Source: Enterobacter sp. Cy-643 (GTDB lineage Bacteria; Pseudomonadota; Gammaproteobacteria; Enterobacterales; Enterobacteriaceae). Taken from it: a DNA stretch of 64,000 nt. The translations under genes were made by a program, and so were the position numbers. Shown piece by piece: positions 1-9,118 of this stretch (positions are counted from its first letter, which is position 1; each line of letters begins with the position of its first letter). Under the pieces are notes generated by a model. The model was not told the DNA's origin. It was given only the letters and a program-made list of their open reading frames with translations, and ran no database searches. The stretch lies in the NCBI RefSeq assembly GCF_011752815.1, contig NZ_VWWV01000007.1:62001-126000 (forward strand), read 5' to 3'.

Positions 1-137
1 AAGCGAATCACCGGCTTATGCTCCGCCAGCGCATAAAGAATGATCATTTTATATTTCCCGTTCACCAGCGACAGCGTGTAGGCAAAGCCCGTGTCGCCCA
101 TAAATGCGCAAGAATCCGGCACAGCCTTTTCGCTCAT
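1..137 (-). CDS. HxlR-family transcriptional regulator (N-terminal part only)
   Basis: The reverse strand opens with ATG at 137 and stays open to the window edge, giving 45 residues (MSEKAVPDSCAFMG, then a helical stretch with NGKYKMIILYAL). This resembles the start of HxlR-type winged-helix repressors, where the NGKW/Y-x-x-x-I-L segment begins the DNA-binding domain. A cysteine at residue 10 lies in the short arm before that domain, where YodB/HypR-type members carry their redox-sensing Cys. The gene diverges from the NAD(P)H oxidoreductase at 258, a common regulator-target arrangement. The C-terminal part is outside the window, so its specificity cannot be judged. Confidence 0.75.
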   Translation of the reverse strand, partial: MSEKAVPDSCAFMGDTGFAYTLSLVNGKYKMIILYALAEHKPVIR

Positions 138-155
138 GACACTATCCTTTTGTAT

Positions 156-185
156 AGTACATATCAACAATGACAGTATTGTACT
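156..185. promoter_or_regulatory. Candidate operator between the divergent HxlR and oxidoreductase genes
   Basis: The 120-nt gap between the two divergent starts is A/T-rich. It holds an inverted repeat, AGTAC (156-160) and GTACT (181-185), spaced by 20 nt. HxlR dimers often bind such dyads in the shared promoter region. Assignment as an operator is inference from position and symmetry only. Confidence 0.3.
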
Positions 186-257
186 TTAATTTAAAGCTCC
201 CTATGATGCAAACATCAAACAAACGATATTGGACAGCTACCTCAAGAGGAATTAACC

Positions 258-788
258 ATGAAGACGTTAATTGTTGTTATTCATCCGAATATTAATGAGT
301 CTAAAATTAATAAACACTGGGTAAGTGAATTAGAAAAATATCCAGAGTTTTATACCGTCCACAATCTTTATCAGGCATATCCAGATGGCGTTATTGATGT
401 AGAAAGGGAGCAGAAACTGATTGAACAACACGATAAAATTATTCTGCAATTTCCGCTGTACTGGTTTAATAGCCCGCCGCTGTTAAAGCAGTGGCTGGAT
501 GAGGTCTTTACCTATGGCTGGGCCTACGGCTCTACCAGCGGGCATAAGCTCAGAGGCCGTAAGTTCGCACTGGCGGTGAGTGCCGGCATCAAAGAAGAGG
601 ATTTTTCCCCTGACGGGCGTTATCAGCATTCATTACAGGAAATACTTCTGCCATTTGAAATGACGGCGAAATATGTCGAAGCAGATTATCAGCCTTTCTA
701 CGCATTTTATGGTGCCGAATATGAAGTTTCCGCACAGCAGCTGGAAAATAGCGCCAAAGGATATATTGATTACCTACAGTCCTTTTAA
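258..788 (+). CDS. Flavodoxin-fold NAD(P)H oxidoreductase (KefF/MdaB/YwrO type)
   Basis: The 176-residue protein begins with a flavodoxin-like first strand (KTLIVVIHPN). Its middle carries the family signature of NAD(P)H:quinone oxidoreductases of the KefF/MdaB/YwrO group: FPLYWFNSPPLLKQWLDEV at about residues 66-84, followed by YGWAYG. Such enzymes use FMN or FAD to reduce quinones or other electrophiles by two electrons in the cytoplasm. ATG 258 follows an AAGAGGAA ribosome-binding site. Divergence from an HxlR regulator suggests induction by reactive electrophiles. It is visibly more A/T-rich than the genes downstream, consistent with accessory origin. The exact substrate is unknown. Confidence 0.75.
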   Translation: MKTLIVVIHPNINESKINKHWVSELEKYPEFYTVHNLYQAYPDGVIDVEREQKLIEQHDKIILQFPLYWFNSPPLLKQWLDEVFTYGWAYGSTSGHKLRGRKFALAVSAGIKEEDFSPDGRYQHSLQEILLPFEMTAKYVEADYQPFYAFYGAEYEVSAQQLENSAKGYIDYLQSF

Positions 789-854
789 TATTTAGCCTTT
801 AACACCTGATCATTATATTCTCAATAATTTATTGAGTGATATGTCTTTGCTATG

Positions 855-881
855 AAAAAGCCACGTAACTACGTGGCTTTT
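855..881. terminator. Bidirectional Rho-independent terminator
   Basis: A stem of AAAAGCCACGTA pairing with TACGTGGCTTTT sits between the converging oxidoreductase and yraQ genes. It is A-rich on one side and T-rich on the other, so it can serve both strands. Confidence 0.8.
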
Positions 882-906
882 ATTTATCAGTGACAGGAGC
901 ATAATA

Positions 907-1950
907 TTAAATAAGCGCTAGGCTTCCAACGATAATGCCGCTGAGCGTCACCAGCCCGCCGGTTAGCCACAAGGCTTTAGCCGGGAAAGTTTTATGCAGC
1001 ATGATAAGAGACGGCAGGCTGACCGCCGGCAGCGTAATCAACAGCGCCAGTGCCGGAGCCGTGCCCATCCCTGCCAGCATCATGGTTTGCACGATAGGAA
1101 TTTCTGCTGCGGTAGGGATCACAAACAGGCAGCCAACAACCGGCATAGCAATAACCCAGAACAGCGTGTCACTCACTGCGCCATCAGCGTGCGGGAACAG
1201 CCAGACACGTGCCGCCCCAAGCAACAACACGGCAAGGATATAGACAGGGATTGTGCTCCAGAAGAGCTGCCACAGCGCTTTTCCCCAGCGAATCAGGAAA
1301 GTGCCTTCTTCCGTCGAACGGTTAACGGCAGGGACAGACTCAATGTTTTGCGGCTTATCTTTTACCCAGCGCTGCACCAGCCAAGCCACACCGAGCACCG
1401 TCGCCAGGCCCGCCGCTAGCCGCACCAAAGCAAACTGCCAGCCCAGAACAAACCCCATAAAGACCAGCGTCGCGGGGTTCAGCAGCGGGTTTCCCAGCCA
1501 AAAAGCCAGTGCGCCGCCCATAGAAACGGACTGCCGACGCATTCCCGCCGTCACCGGTGCCGCACAGCAGGTACACATCATGCCAGGGAGAGAGAAAAGC
1601 GTACCGAAGAACGTTCCCCGTAAACGCTGTTGCCCCAGGGTGCGTAGCAGCCAGTCGCGAGGAATCAGCACCTGAATTAATGAACCCAGGATGACGCCCA
1701 GCACCGCCGCTTTCCAGACGGACAGAAAATAAACCATCGCATAATCCAGCGCGGCTTGAAGCGGATTCGCATCCGCCTGGGCGAGGATAGATTTACCGAG
1801 GCTGTGAGTGTCCGCGGCGGTAAAGGCTTTGCCGTAATACGGCTGCCATTTGACGTACCAAAGCCCGGCGACCAGTACCAGGAAAAATAGCGCGGGCTTC
1901 CACCAAGGGAACGGACGGGCTCCTGGTGTAGGTGAAGAAGAAAGTGGCAT
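907..1950 (-). CDS. yraQ: YraQ, permease of the DUF318/ArsP family
   Basis: The 347-residue integral membrane protein matches E. coli YraQ over its full length. It has a first hydrophobic span near residues 20-33 and two hydrophobic blocks of several helices separated by a polar linker around 200-220. The hallmark is a CTCC motif at Cys126, Cys128 and Cys129 (PGMMCTCCAAPVTAGMRRQ), shared with ArsP-type permeases in which clustered cysteines handle organoarsenicals or other thiol-reactive solutes. The substrate of YraQ itself is not established. The gene lies downstream of yraR on the same strand with a short gap. The second hydrophobic block repeats a PTAAEIPIVQ motif typical of the family. 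Confidence 0.88.
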   Translation of the reverse strand: MPLSSSPTPGARPFPWWKPALFFLVLVAGLWYVKWQPYYGKAFTAADTHSLGKSILAQADANPLQAALDYAMVYFLSVWKAAVLGVILGSLIQVLIPRDWLLRTLGQQRLRGTFFGTLFSLPGMMCTCCAAPVTAGMRRQSVSMGGALAFWLGNPLLNPATLVFMGFVLGWQFALVRLAAGLATVLGVAWLVQRWVKDKPQNIESVPAVNRSTEEGTFLIRWGKALWQLFWSTIPVYILAVLLLGAARVWLFPHADGAVSDTLFWVIAMPVVGCLFVIPTAAEIPIVQTMMLAGMGTAPALALLITLPAVSLPSLIMLHKTFPAKALWLTGGLVTLSGIIVGSLALI

Positions 1951-2027
1951 AGCCGATTTCCTAAAATTGATTAGCGAGGTAATTATTTATGCCGACATAC
2001 TATGCCAGAACGGAGGCAGCGGGAAGT

Positions 2028-2681
2028 TTACTCCCCGGAGTAGCGCTTAGCCTGTTCTCGTAGTTCGGCAGAATTAACAATAGTGACCTCTTCCCGAACG
2101 GGGCTGAAGGCTTCAAAAAGCAGGGCTTTTGCCACATCCAGCGACTCAATCGCTTTGAGATTACCGGGCAGCATTTTAAAAATCGGCAGCATGACGACTT
2201 CGTTTAAACGACGGGTTTGGCGATGCCCCAGCAGCATCGAGGGGCGAACAATGGTCAGACGCGGCCAGGCCTGCGCTATCAGCGCACCTTCCATTTCGCC
2301 CTTAACACGGTTGTAAAAGAACGGAGAGCGGCTATTCGCCCCCAGCGCGCTAACCACCAGCATCTGTTTTGCCCCAAGCCGCAGGCCCGTAAGAGCGGTG
2401 TCCACGACAAGCGTGTAATCGACGAGAATAAAAGCCTCTTTGCTGCCGGCCTCGCGAAGCGTTGTACCCAGGCAGCAAAAAACCATATCAACCGGTTCAG
2501 TAACCTGCGCGAGCGCGTCTGAAAGCTGCGGATCGTGAGGATTAACAACCTTGTTCAGCGCTACCGGCAGCGGGCGGCGGGTAGGTGCCACAATCGAGGT
2601 AACGCGCGAGTCCTGACTGAGCAGGCGGAGTAAATGGCCGCCCACAAGCCCCGTGGCGCCAACGATCAGAACACGGCTCAT
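2028..2681 (-). CDS. yraR: YraR, NAD(P)-binding Rossmann-fold protein
   Basis: The 217-residue protein starts with [18 protein letters not shown], a GxxGxxG dinucleotide-binding loop of atypical short-chain reductases. [10 protein letters not shown] segment near residue 125 matches the YxxxK catalytic motif. It aligns with E. coli YraR (211 aa) along its length. Related proteins act as NAD(P)H-dependent oxidoreductases or as redox-sensing scaffolds; no reaction is known for YraR. It precedes yraQ on the same strand, suggesting cotranscription. In E. coli yhbO lies between yraR and yhbP, but here yhbP follows directly. Confidence 0.85.
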   Translation of the reverse strand: MSRVLIVGATGLVGGHLLRLLSQDSRVTSIVAPTRRPLPVALNKVVNPHDPQLSDALAQVTEPVDMVFCCLGTTLREAGSKEAFILVDYTLVVDTALTGLRLGAKQMLVVSALGANSRSPFFYNRVKGEMEGALIAQAWPRLTIVRPSMLLGHRQTRRLNEVVMLPIFKMLPGNLKAIESLDVAKALLFEAFSPVREEVTIVNSAELREQAKRYSGE

Positions 2682-2701
2682 ACTGCCTCCTGAGAATGAA
2701 T

Positions 2702-3130
2702 TTACTCGTCACGCAGCCAGTGTAACTTTTTCCCGAAGCCGAGCGTGTTGTCCGTCATTTTTAGCTCATCAAGACGAATTTCCCACATCGGGGCCGACAT
2801 GACTTTGGCTATTGGAAAACGCTTCAGGTAACGAATACGGAAATCAGCCGCTTCTTCTGCCGCCAGCAGGCGAATTTCACCCCGGAACTGCACGCCGCGA
2901 ATAAGCGCCACGGTTTTGGGCTGGCCGTTTATCGTCCCGGCCACCGGGGCCTGCTCCCCAATCAGCTCGCCGTGGCGGGATGAGGTATCACTCAATAGAT
3001 AAAAGGCCACCCGTTCCGGATCGAAAAGGTAAAACGCATTTGAACACCAAAGCGCGTGCCCACTGCCCACGCAGTAGCTCAGAACATGTTGTTTTGTCAG
3101 CCAGCGGCTGATGGCATTGAGTGATTCCAT
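2702..3130 (-). CDS. yhbP: YhbP, pyridoxamine 5'-phosphate oxidase-like protein
   Basis: The 142-residue protein matches E. coli YhbP (UPF0306). Its predicted fold is the split beta-barrel of FMN-binding pyridoxamine-phosphate-oxidase-like proteins; the physiological reaction is unknown. Conserved blocks include the N-terminal LNAISRWL helix, [19 protein letters not shown] in the middle and [16 protein letters not shown] at the C-terminus. The open frame begins two codons earlier. The ATG at 3130 is preferred because an AGGA box lies five bases upstream and E. coli YhbP begins MET-LIAISRWL. Confidence 0.85.
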   Translation of the reverse strand: MESLNAISRWLTKQHVLSYCVGSGHALWCSNAFYLFDPERVAFYLLSDTSSRHGELIGEQAPVAGTINGQPKTVALIRGVQFRGEIRLLAAEEAADFRIRYLKRFPIAKVMSAPMWEIRLDELKMTDNTLGFGKKLHWLRDE

Positions 3131-3183
3131 CGTCATCCTGAACAGTGATACTCTGCAACAAATGTTAATTATGCGCCCGCACT

Positions 3184-3477
3184 ATGACTTCCTGGTATCT
3201 CTATTTAATTCGCTGCCCCGATAACCGCCTTTATACCGGCATTACCACCGACGTGGTGCGCCGCTTTGACCAGCATCAGTCTGGAAAAGGGGCCAAGGCG
3301 CTGCGCGGCAAAGGGGAGCTGGATCTGGTGTTTAGCCAGGTGGTTGGCAACCGCTCGCTGGCGCTGCGGGCCGAATACCGCATTAAACAGTTGAGCAAGG
3401 CCGAGAAAGAGCGGCTGGTGGCAGGAAAGGTCGCCCTTGAAGACCTGCTGACAAGCCTTCAAGGGGAAACTCGCTAA
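3184..3477 (+). CDS. yhbQ: YhbQ, GIY-YIG family nuclease-like protein
   Basis: This 97-residue protein consists of a single GIY-YIG domain. [20 protein letters not shown] carries the YxI...YTG variant of the motif, then a catalytic-type Arg (VVRRF) and His (QHQSGKG), with a conserved Glu in [10 protein letters not shown]. It belongs to the UPF0213 branch of stand-alone GIY-YIG proteins. E. coli YhbQ (100 aa) has been linked to DNA-damage and heat responses, and nuclease activity has been reported for it. It diverges from yhbP with about 50 bases between the starts. Confidence 0.88.
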   Translation: MTSWYLYLIRCPDNRLYTGITTDVVRRFDQHQSGKGAKALRGKGELDLVFSQVVGNRSLALRAEYRIKQLSKAEKERLVAGKVALEDLLTSLQGETR

Positions 3478-3977
3478 ACGCTGTTGAAGTGGTCAGAATA
3501 CTCCACCAGGCCACTGACGCCGTTCAGTGCATCATCCGCCAGCGGATAAACCTGGAATGCGGCTTCGGTGCCAGGCCAGCTACAGCGCAGATCGTAGCGG
3601 GCAGCAGGCTGGAAGCCAAGATGACCGTACATTTCTGGCGAACCTAGCGTGACGACGGCGGCATAGCCAAACTCATTCAGAGAATCCAGCCCTTCGTATA
3701 CCAGCTGTTTGGCAATGCCCTGCCCGCGAACCGACTCATCTACCGCCAGCGGCGCAAGCCCCACCCACTGCAGCTCTTCGCCTTCTACGGCGACGGGGCT
3801 AAAGGCCACGTAACCAATCACCTGCCCTTCATCGTCGGTGGCGACGAGCCCCAGCGTTAGCAGCCCGTCTTCCCGCAGTGCTTTCACCAGCTCAGCTTCC
3901 CCTTCGCCTTCAAAGGAACGGCGCAGCAGCGCGTCGATGCCGGGAGCATCAATGGGAATTTCTACACGAATTAACAT
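3474..3977 (-). CDS. yhbS: YhbS, GNAT-family N-acetyltransferase
   Basis: A 167-residue GNAT domain of the same length as E. coli YhbS. The acetyl-CoA-binding signature [15 protein letters not shown] (about residues 78-92) matches the Q/RxxGxG/A loop, preceded by the central beta strand [12 protein letters not shown]. YhbS has been linked in E. coli to an acyltransferase role near the ubiquinone and phospholipid genes, but its acceptor is not firmly known. Its 5' end overlaps the 3' end of ubiT by 7 bases, indicating coupled translation. Its stop overlaps the end of the convergent yhbQ. Confidence 0.87.
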   Translation of the reverse strand: MLIRVEIPIDAPGIDALLRRSFEGEGEAELVKALREDGLLTLGLVATDDEGQVIGYVAFSPVAVEGEELQWVGLAPLAVDESVRGQGIAKQLVYEGLDSLNEFGYAAVVTLGSPEMYGHLGFQPAARYDLRCSWPGTEAAFQVYPLADDALNGVSGLVEYSDHFNSV

Positions 3978-4495
3978 GGCTCACCTATCGAATTACCTTC
4001 AGGGGCGGCGTTATGTTTCAAACCCGCCTCAACAAAATCAGCCAGCTGTAATAGCAGGATGCGTAGCGGTTTAGGCATGGCATCCAGCTCAATGGCATCC
4101 ATTAGATTCTTCACATATAACCCGAGTTCCGTGTCACCTTCAATGACCAGACGACGCTGGAAAAACAGGGTATCAGGATCCTGCTTGCGAGCGGCGATCA
4201 GCAACAGATCGTTGGCCTCAGCGCTAAAGCTCACATCTGCAGGTGCATCGTCGCACACCAGCAGCTTATTGTCCTCAACGGAAGTAAACCACTTCAGACC
4301 CAGATCGCGCACTTCAATACTTAGCCAGCGGCCTGCCAAAAAGTCCAGCTCACCATCCTCCAGCGCCTGGCGGAACTGCCAGCTCAGTACCTGCTCCAGT
4401 ACCTGACGCTTAACGGCAAAAGGGGTTAACTTGACCGGAACCCGCAGCAAAGAAGGACCAGCCTGAACCAGGCGAGAACGCAGTTTATCGAACAC
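3971..4495 (-). CDS. ubiT: UbiT (YhbT), SCP2-domain factor for anaerobic ubiquinone synthesis
   Basis: UbiT is a sterol-carrier-protein-2-like lipid-binding protein needed, with UbiU and UbiV, for oxygen-independent ubiquinone synthesis. It is the counterpart of UbiJ, which supports the aerobic pathway. The SCP2 domain covers about residues 25-140 and contains the SIEVRDLGLKWFTSVEDN and ADVSFSAEANDLLLIAARKQ blocks. The longest frame opens at 4561. The GTG at 4495 is chosen because GGAG lies eight bases upstream and the resulting 174 residues equal the E. coli length, starting MFDKLRSRLV. It diverges from ubiU, with yhbS directly downstream. Confidence 0.88.
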   Translation of the reverse strand: MFDKLRSRLVQAGPSLLRVPVKLTPFAVKRQVLEQVLSWQFRQALEDGELDFLAGRWLSIEVRDLGLKWFTSVEDNKLLVCDDAPADVSFSAEANDLLLIAARKQDPDTLFFQRRLVIEGDTELGLYVKNLMDAIELDAMPKPLRILLLQLADFVEAGLKHNAAPEGNSIGEPC

Positions 4496-4750
4496 GGGTT
4501 TAACTCCTTTAATAGATTTGTCGCTATTTTGCCATAACGACAATTCCCGATGGCGCGCCAAATCAACAATTCCACAGGTTGCTGCGGGGCCGAATTGGCG
4601 GCAGCGACACTAAGCAATACGCCTTTCTCTGCCCCAAATCAAAAATTGTCGCCGACAGGTTAACTAAAATCCCGGTTCGTTAACAATTTTGCTGCCCGTC
4701 CCTGTGCAGCGCGGGCACGTCTTCATGCCCCCTATGATTCAGGATAAAAT

Positions 4751-5746
4751 ATGGAGTTGCTTTGCCCGGCCGGAAACCTTCCGGCGTTGAAAGCGGCCAT
4801 CGATAACGGTGCAGATGCGGTGTACATCGGCCTGAAAGATGATACCAATGCGCGTCATTTTGCCGGTCTTAATTTCACCGAGAAAAAGCTGCAAGAAGCC
4901 GTCAGCTACGTACATCTTCGCGGCCGTAAGCTGCATATTGCCATCAATACTTTTGCCCACCCGGACGGCTACTCTCGCTGGCAGCGGGCAGTGGATATGG
5001 CCGCCCAGCTCGGCGCCGATGCGCTGATCCTGGCGGATTTAGCCATGCTGGAATATGCCGCTGAACGCTATCCACACATCGAGCGCCATGTGTCGGTGCA
5101 GGCTTCAGCCACCAACGAAGAAGCGATCCGGTTTTATCATCGCCACTTCGATGTTGCCCGCGTGGTGCTCCCGCGCGTGCTTTCCATTCATCAGGTCAAA
5201 CAGCTCGCTCGCGTCACGCCGGTGCCGCTGGAAGTCTTCGCTTTTGGCAGCCTGTGCATTATGGCGGAAGGCCGCTGCTATCTTTCGTCTTACCTTACCG
5301 GCGAGTCGCCCAATACCGTGGGTGCCTGCTCTCCGGCCCGCTTTGTGCGCTGGCAGCAAACGTCCCAGGGGCTGGAATCCCGCCTCAACGATGTGCTGAT
5401 TGACCGTTATCAAGACGGTGAAAATGCGGGCTATCCCACCCTCTGCAAAGGGCGTTACCTGGTTGACGACAGGCCTTACCACGCGCTGGAGGAACCCACC
5501 AGCCTTAACACGCTCGAACTGCTGCCGGAGCTGCTCGCCGCCAATATTGCCTCGGTGAAAATCGAGGGCCGCCAGCGCAGCCCGGCTTATGTTACTCAGG
5601 TGGCAAAAGTCTGGCGTCAGGCCATCGATCGCTGCATCGCCGATCCTAAAAATTACCAGGCTCAGCCCGCCTGGATGGACACGCTGGGGTCTATGGCCGA
5701 AGGCACGCAAACAACGCTCGGTGCCTATCACCGTAAATGGCAGTAG
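4751..5746 (+). CDS. ubiU: UbiU (YhbU), U32-family subunit of the anaerobic ubiquinone hydroxylase
   Basis: UbiU pairs with UbiV to form a heterodimer for O2-independent hydroxylation steps of ubiquinone synthesis, using prephenate as oxygen donor in E. coli. The protein has 331 residues, as in E. coli, and the U32-peptidase-like TIM-barrel fold. The four [4Fe-4S] ligands are present at Cys169, Cys176, Cys193 and Cys232. The conserved N-terminus MELLCPAGNLPALKAAIDNG and the EGRQRSPAYV block near the C-terminus are intact. Its 3' end overlaps the open frame of ubiV and lies eight bases before the chosen ubiV start, so the two are almost certainly translated together. Confidence 0.95.
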   Translation: MELLCPAGNLPALKAAIDNGADAVYIGLKDDTNARHFAGLNFTEKKLQEAVSYVHLRGRKLHIAINTFAHPDGYSRWQRAVDMAAQLGADALILADLAMLEYAAERYPHIERHVSVQASATNEEAIRFYHRHFDVARVVLPRVLSIHQVKQLARVTPVPLEVFAFGSLCIMAEGRCYLSSYLTGESPNTVGACSPARFVRWQQTSQGLESRLNDVLIDRYQDGENAGYPTLCKGRYLVDDRPYHALEEPTSLNTLELLPELLAANIASVKIEGRQRSPAYVTQVAKVWRQAIDRCIADPKNYQAQPAWMDTLGSMAEGTQTTLGAYHRKWQ

Positions 5747-5754
5747 GAAAAAGC

Positions 5755-6633
5755 ATGAAATATTCATTGGGGCCGGTGCTTTACTATTGGCCAAAAGAGA
5801 CGCTGGAAAAGTTTTATCAGGCCGCAACCAAAAGCCGCGCCGACGTAATTTACCTGGGAGAAGCGGTATGCAGCAAGCGCCGGGCAACCAAAGTCGGCGA
5901 CTGGCTGGATATGGCGAAAATGCTCGCAGGCCAGGGCAAGCAGGTCGTGCTTTCCACGCTGGCGCTGGTGCAGGCTCCGTCAGAATTGGGTGAGCTGAAA
6001 CGCTATGTAGAAAATGGCGACTTTCTGATTGAGGCCAATGATATCGGCAGCGTGAATATGGCCGCCGAGCGCAAACTGCCGTTTGTCGCCGGGCATGCGC
6101 TCAACTGTTATAACGCCGTTACGCTACGCCTGTTGCTAAAGCAGGGCATGATGCGCTGGTGTATGCCGGTCGAGCTTTCCCGCGACTGGCTAACCAATAT
6201 GCTCCAGCAGTGTGATGAACTCGGTATTCGCAACAAATTCGAAGTGGAAGTGCTGAGCTACGGCCATCTGCCGCTGGCTTATTCCGCCCGCTGCTTTACC
6301 GCCCGCTCCGAAGACCGCGCCAAGGACGAATGCGAAACTTGCTGCATTAAGTATCCGAACGGCCGGGATATGCGTTCTCAGGAGCAACAGCAGGTCTTTG
6401 TGCTGAACGGCATTCAAACCATGAGCGGCTATGTCTATAACCTCGGCAATGAGCTGACGTCGATGAAAGGGCTGGTGGATATTGTTCGCCTGTCGCCAAT
6501 GGGCTTAGGGACGCTGGATATTTTGAACGCTTTCCGCGCTAATGAAAACGGAAGTGCACCGCTGCCGCTGGCCAACCACAGCGACTGTAACGGCTACTGG
6601 CGACGCGTCGCCGGGCTGGAGCTCCAGGCCTGA
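5755..6633 (+). CDS. ubiV: UbiV (YhbV), partner subunit of UbiU
   Basis: UbiV is the second U32-family Fe-S protein of the anaerobic ubiquinone hydroxylation complex. The [4Fe-4S] ligands known from E. coli are conserved at Cys39, Cys180, Cys193 and Cys197, with an additional Cys196 in the CETCC motif. ATG 5755 is preferred over 5737 because an AGGA box lies seven bases upstream and it gives exactly 292 residues, the E. coli length, beginning MKYSLGPVLYYWPKE. The gene follows ubiU after eight bases. In E. coli this operon is activated by Fnr without oxygen; I could not find a convincing full Fnr box upstream here. Confidence 0.95.
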   Translation: MKYSLGPVLYYWPKETLEKFYQAATKSRADVIYLGEAVCSKRRATKVGDWLDMAKMLAGQGKQVVLSTLALVQAPSELGELKRYVENGDFLIEANDIGSVNMAAERKLPFVAGHALNCYNAVTLRLLLKQGMMRWCMPVELSRDWLTNMLQQCDELGIRNKFEVEVLSYGHLPLAYSARCFTARSEDRAKDECETCCIKYPNGRDMRSQEQQQVFVLNGIQTMSGYVYNLGNELTSMKGLVDIVRLSPMGLGTLDILNAFRANENGSAPLPLANHSDCNGYWRRVAGLELQA

Positions 6634-6776
6634 TAATAGCTCACTTTGTTAACAAATTTGGTCATCGTTTCATGCACTATTAAAGGTGCAGCTTTTCTGG
6701 CCGGCGCGGTATTCCTGCGCCAGGCTGGAAGAAGACCTTCAATCTGATGACTATGCTGTAACAAAAGTGAGCGGTT

Positions 6777-7784
6777 ATGACGGACAAAAATGTTGCTTTC
6801 TCGGTGCTGGATTTAGCGCCGATCCCCCAAGGCTCCTCGGCGCAGGAGGCTTTTTCCCACTCTCTGGATCTTGCCCGGCTGGCTGAAAAACGCGGTTATC
6901 ACCGCTACTGGCTGGCGGAACATCACAATATGGTCGGTATTGCCAGCGCGGCAACGTCGGTGCTGATTGGTTACCTGGCCGCGAACACGAGTACGCTGCA
7001 TTTAGGATCGGGCGGCGTAATGCTGCCGAACCATTCGCCGCTGGTGATTGCCGAGCAGTTCGGTACCCTGAATGCGCTCTATCCAGGGCGTATCGATCTT
7101 GGGCTTGGCCGTGCGCCGGGCAGCGATCAGCCGACGATGAGGGCGCTCCGACGTCATATGAGCGGCGACGTGGATAACTTCCCTCGGGATGTTGCTGAGC
7201 TGGTGGACTGGTTTGATGCCCGCGATCCGAACCCGCATGTACGCCCCGTACCGGGTTATGGTGAAAAGGTGCCGGTGTGGCTGTTAGGCTCCAGCCTGTA
7301 CGGTGCTCAACTGGCGGCACAGCTGGGCTTGCCGTTTGCTTTTGCCTCGCACTTTGCACCAGACATGCTGTTCCGGGCGCTGCAGCTCTACCGTGAGAAC
7401 TTCAAACCGTCCGAGCGGCTGGCAAAACCTTACGCGATGGTTTGCATCAATATTGTGGCGGCAGACAGCACCCGCGATGCCGAATTCCTGTTTACGTCCA
7501 TGCAGCAGGCGTTTGTTCGCCTCCGTCGCGGCGAAACCGGGCAGCTTCCGCCGCCGGTGGAGAATATGCATCAGCTGTGGTCTGCCTCTGAGCAATATGG
7601 GGTTCAGCAAGCGCTGAGCATGTCTCTGGTCGGGGATAAAGCGAAGGTGCGCCACGGCCTGGAATCCGTACTGCGTGAAACAGAAGCCGATGAAATTATG
7701 GTTAACGGCCAGATTTTCGATCATCAGGCGCGTTTGCATTCGTTCGATTTGGCAATGCAGGTGAAAGAAGAGCTTTTAAGCTAG
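6777..7784 (+). CDS. yhbW: YhbW, bacterial luciferase-like flavin monooxygenase
   Basis: This 335-residue protein is the same length as E. coli YhbW and belongs to the LLM-class flavin-dependent oxidoreductases (TIM barrel using FMN). Recognisable parts are the N-terminal [18 protein letters not shown] segment, the AEHHNM motif at about residues 42-47, and the [20 protein letters not shown] strand typical of the family. The substrate is unknown. It may be transcribed separately from ubiUV, as 143 bases separate them. It converges on mtr with a strong hairpin in between. Confidence 0.9.
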   Translation: MTDKNVAFSVLDLAPIPQGSSAQEAFSHSLDLARLAEKRGYHRYWLAEHHNMVGIASAATSVLIGYLAANTSTLHLGSGGVMLPNHSPLVIAEQFGTLNALYPGRIDLGLGRAPGSDQPTMRALRRHMSGDVDNFPRDVAELVDWFDARDPNPHVRPVPGYGEKVPVWLLGSSLYGAQLAAQLGLPFAFASHFAPDMLFRALQLYRENFKPSERLAKPYAMVCINIVAADSTRDAEFLFTSMQQAFVRLRRGETGQLPPPVENMHQLWSASEQYGVQQALSMSLVGDKAKVRHGLESVLRETEADEIMVNGQIFDHQARLHSFDLAMQVKEELLS

Positions 7785-7792
7785 CGTTGCGC

Positions 7793-7818
7793 GGGGCCCT
7801 CCCGGCTCGGAGGGCCCG
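7793..7818. terminator. Strong GC hairpin between convergent yhbW and mtr
   Basis: GGGCCCTCC (794-802 of this kilobase) pairs perfectly with GGAGGGCCC (809-817) around a six-base loop. The tract downstream is only weakly T-rich on either strand, so it may act as a processing or pausing hairpin rather than a textbook terminator. Confidence 0.55.
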
Positions 7819-7825
7819 TTAGTAT

Positions 7826-9070
7826 TTACTTATAGACCGGCAGGACGTCGAAGGTAGACAGGATGTGTACCAGCGCATTGCCCACGCCAAAGATCAGAAT
7901 CAGGGCAATCATCGGCTTCCCACCCCAGACGCGGAATTTCGGGCTGCCAAAGCGTTTACGTGATTTTCTCGCCAGTAGCGCGGGGACAATCGCCGCCCAG
8001 ATAGTCGCAGCCAGTCCCGCATAGCCAATCGCATACAGGAAGCCATTTGGCCACAGCAGGCCACCGACAATCGGCGGGATGAAAGTCAGCAGCGCCGTTT
8101 TCAAACGCCCCATTGCGGAATCGTCAAAGCCAAACAGATCCGCCAGGTAATCGAACAACCCCAGCGTCACGCCCAGGAATGAACTTGCCACCGCAAAGTT
8201 CGAGAACACCACCAGTAAGAGATCCAGGCTTCGGCTATTGAGTACGCCGCTTAGCGCCTGCACCAGCACATCGATGTTGCCGCCCTTCTCCGCGATACCA
8301 ATAAACTCAGGGCGAGGAATATTCCCCATCGTTCCGAGCAGCCAGATGGTATACAACACAAGCGCCATCAGCGTGCCGTAAACCAGGCAGCGAATAATGG
8401 TGCGAGGATCTTTGCCGTAATACTTCATCAGGCTAGGCACGTTGCCGTGGTAGCCAAAAGAGGCCAGGCAAAACGGCAGCGTCATTAATAAATAGGGCGT
8501 GTAGGAAGCATTGCTCTCCGCCACGTTAAATAGCGTTGCTGGCGTAACGTGCCCAAGCAGGCTGCCGAAGGTCAGGAAGAAAGTAATGACTTTGGCACCA
8601 AGCACAATGGCCGTCATGCGGCTAACCGCTTTGGTACTCAGCCAGACAATAAACGCCACAGCCAGCGCAAAGACGAGCCCCGCCAGGCGAGCAGGCACGT
8701 CCAGCGACATCTCCGAAAACGTATGATGCAGGATGGAGCCGCTGGCCGAAATATAGGCGTAGGTCAGGATATAAAGCACAAACGCAATCGACAGGCCGTT
8801 GATCGCGTTCCAGCCGCGCCCCAGCAGATCTTTAGTAATGGTGTCGAAGCTGGAGCCGATGCGGTAGTTTAGGTTCGCCTCCAGGATCATCAGCCCGGAA
8901 TGCAGCATGCAGAACCAGGTGAAGACCAGCGCAGCCAGCGACCAAAAGAACCAGGCCCCCGACATCACCACCGGGAGCGAAAACATCCCTGCACCAATGA
9001 TTGTCCCACCGATGATCATCACCCCGCCAATTAACGAAGGCTTTGTGCCGGGGGCGGTTAACGTTGTCAT
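7826..9070 (-). CDS. mtr: Mtr, tryptophan-specific transporter
   Basis: Mtr is the high-affinity inner-membrane tryptophan:proton symporter of the AroP/HAAAP family. The 414 residues match the E. coli length and form about 11 hydrophobic spans. Conserved segments include [18 protein letters not shown] at the first helix and [15 protein letters not shown] in the central loop. The open frame runs upstream to 9187, but ATG 9070 has an AGGGA ribosome-binding site and starts [16 protein letters not shown], as in the family. A TrpR-operator-like dyad overlaps its -10 region, so tryptophan repression is very likely. Confidence 0.95.
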   Translation of the reverse strand: MTTLTAPGTKPSLIGGVMIIGGTIIGAGMFSLPVVMSGAWFFWSLAALVFTWFCMLHSGLMILEANLNYRIGSSFDTITKDLLGRGWNAINGLSIAFVLYILTYAYISASGSILHHTFSEMSLDVPARLAGLVFALAVAFIVWLSTKAVSRMTAIVLGAKVITFFLTFGSLLGHVTPATLFNVAESNASYTPYLLMTLPFCLASFGYHGNVPSLMKYYGKDPRTIIRCLVYGTLMALVLYTIWLLGTMGNIPRPEFIGIAEKGGNIDVLVQALSGVLNSRSLDLLLVVFSNFAVASSFLGVTLGLFDYLADLFGFDDSAMGRLKTALLTFIPPIVGGLLWPNGFLYAIGYAGLAATIWAAIVPALLARKSRKRFGSPKFRVWGGKPMIALILIFGVGNALVHILSTFDVLPVYK

Positions 9071-9118
9071 ATCGAATCCCTGAAAAACTGAGCACGACGA
9101 AATTGTCTTATGCGGTTC

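Noticed and set aside
4562-4750. Fnr box upstream of ubiUV/ubiT
   Set aside because: Only half-site-like TTGAT/ATCAA pieces are visible. No full TTGAT-N4-ATCAA was found, so no site is claimed.
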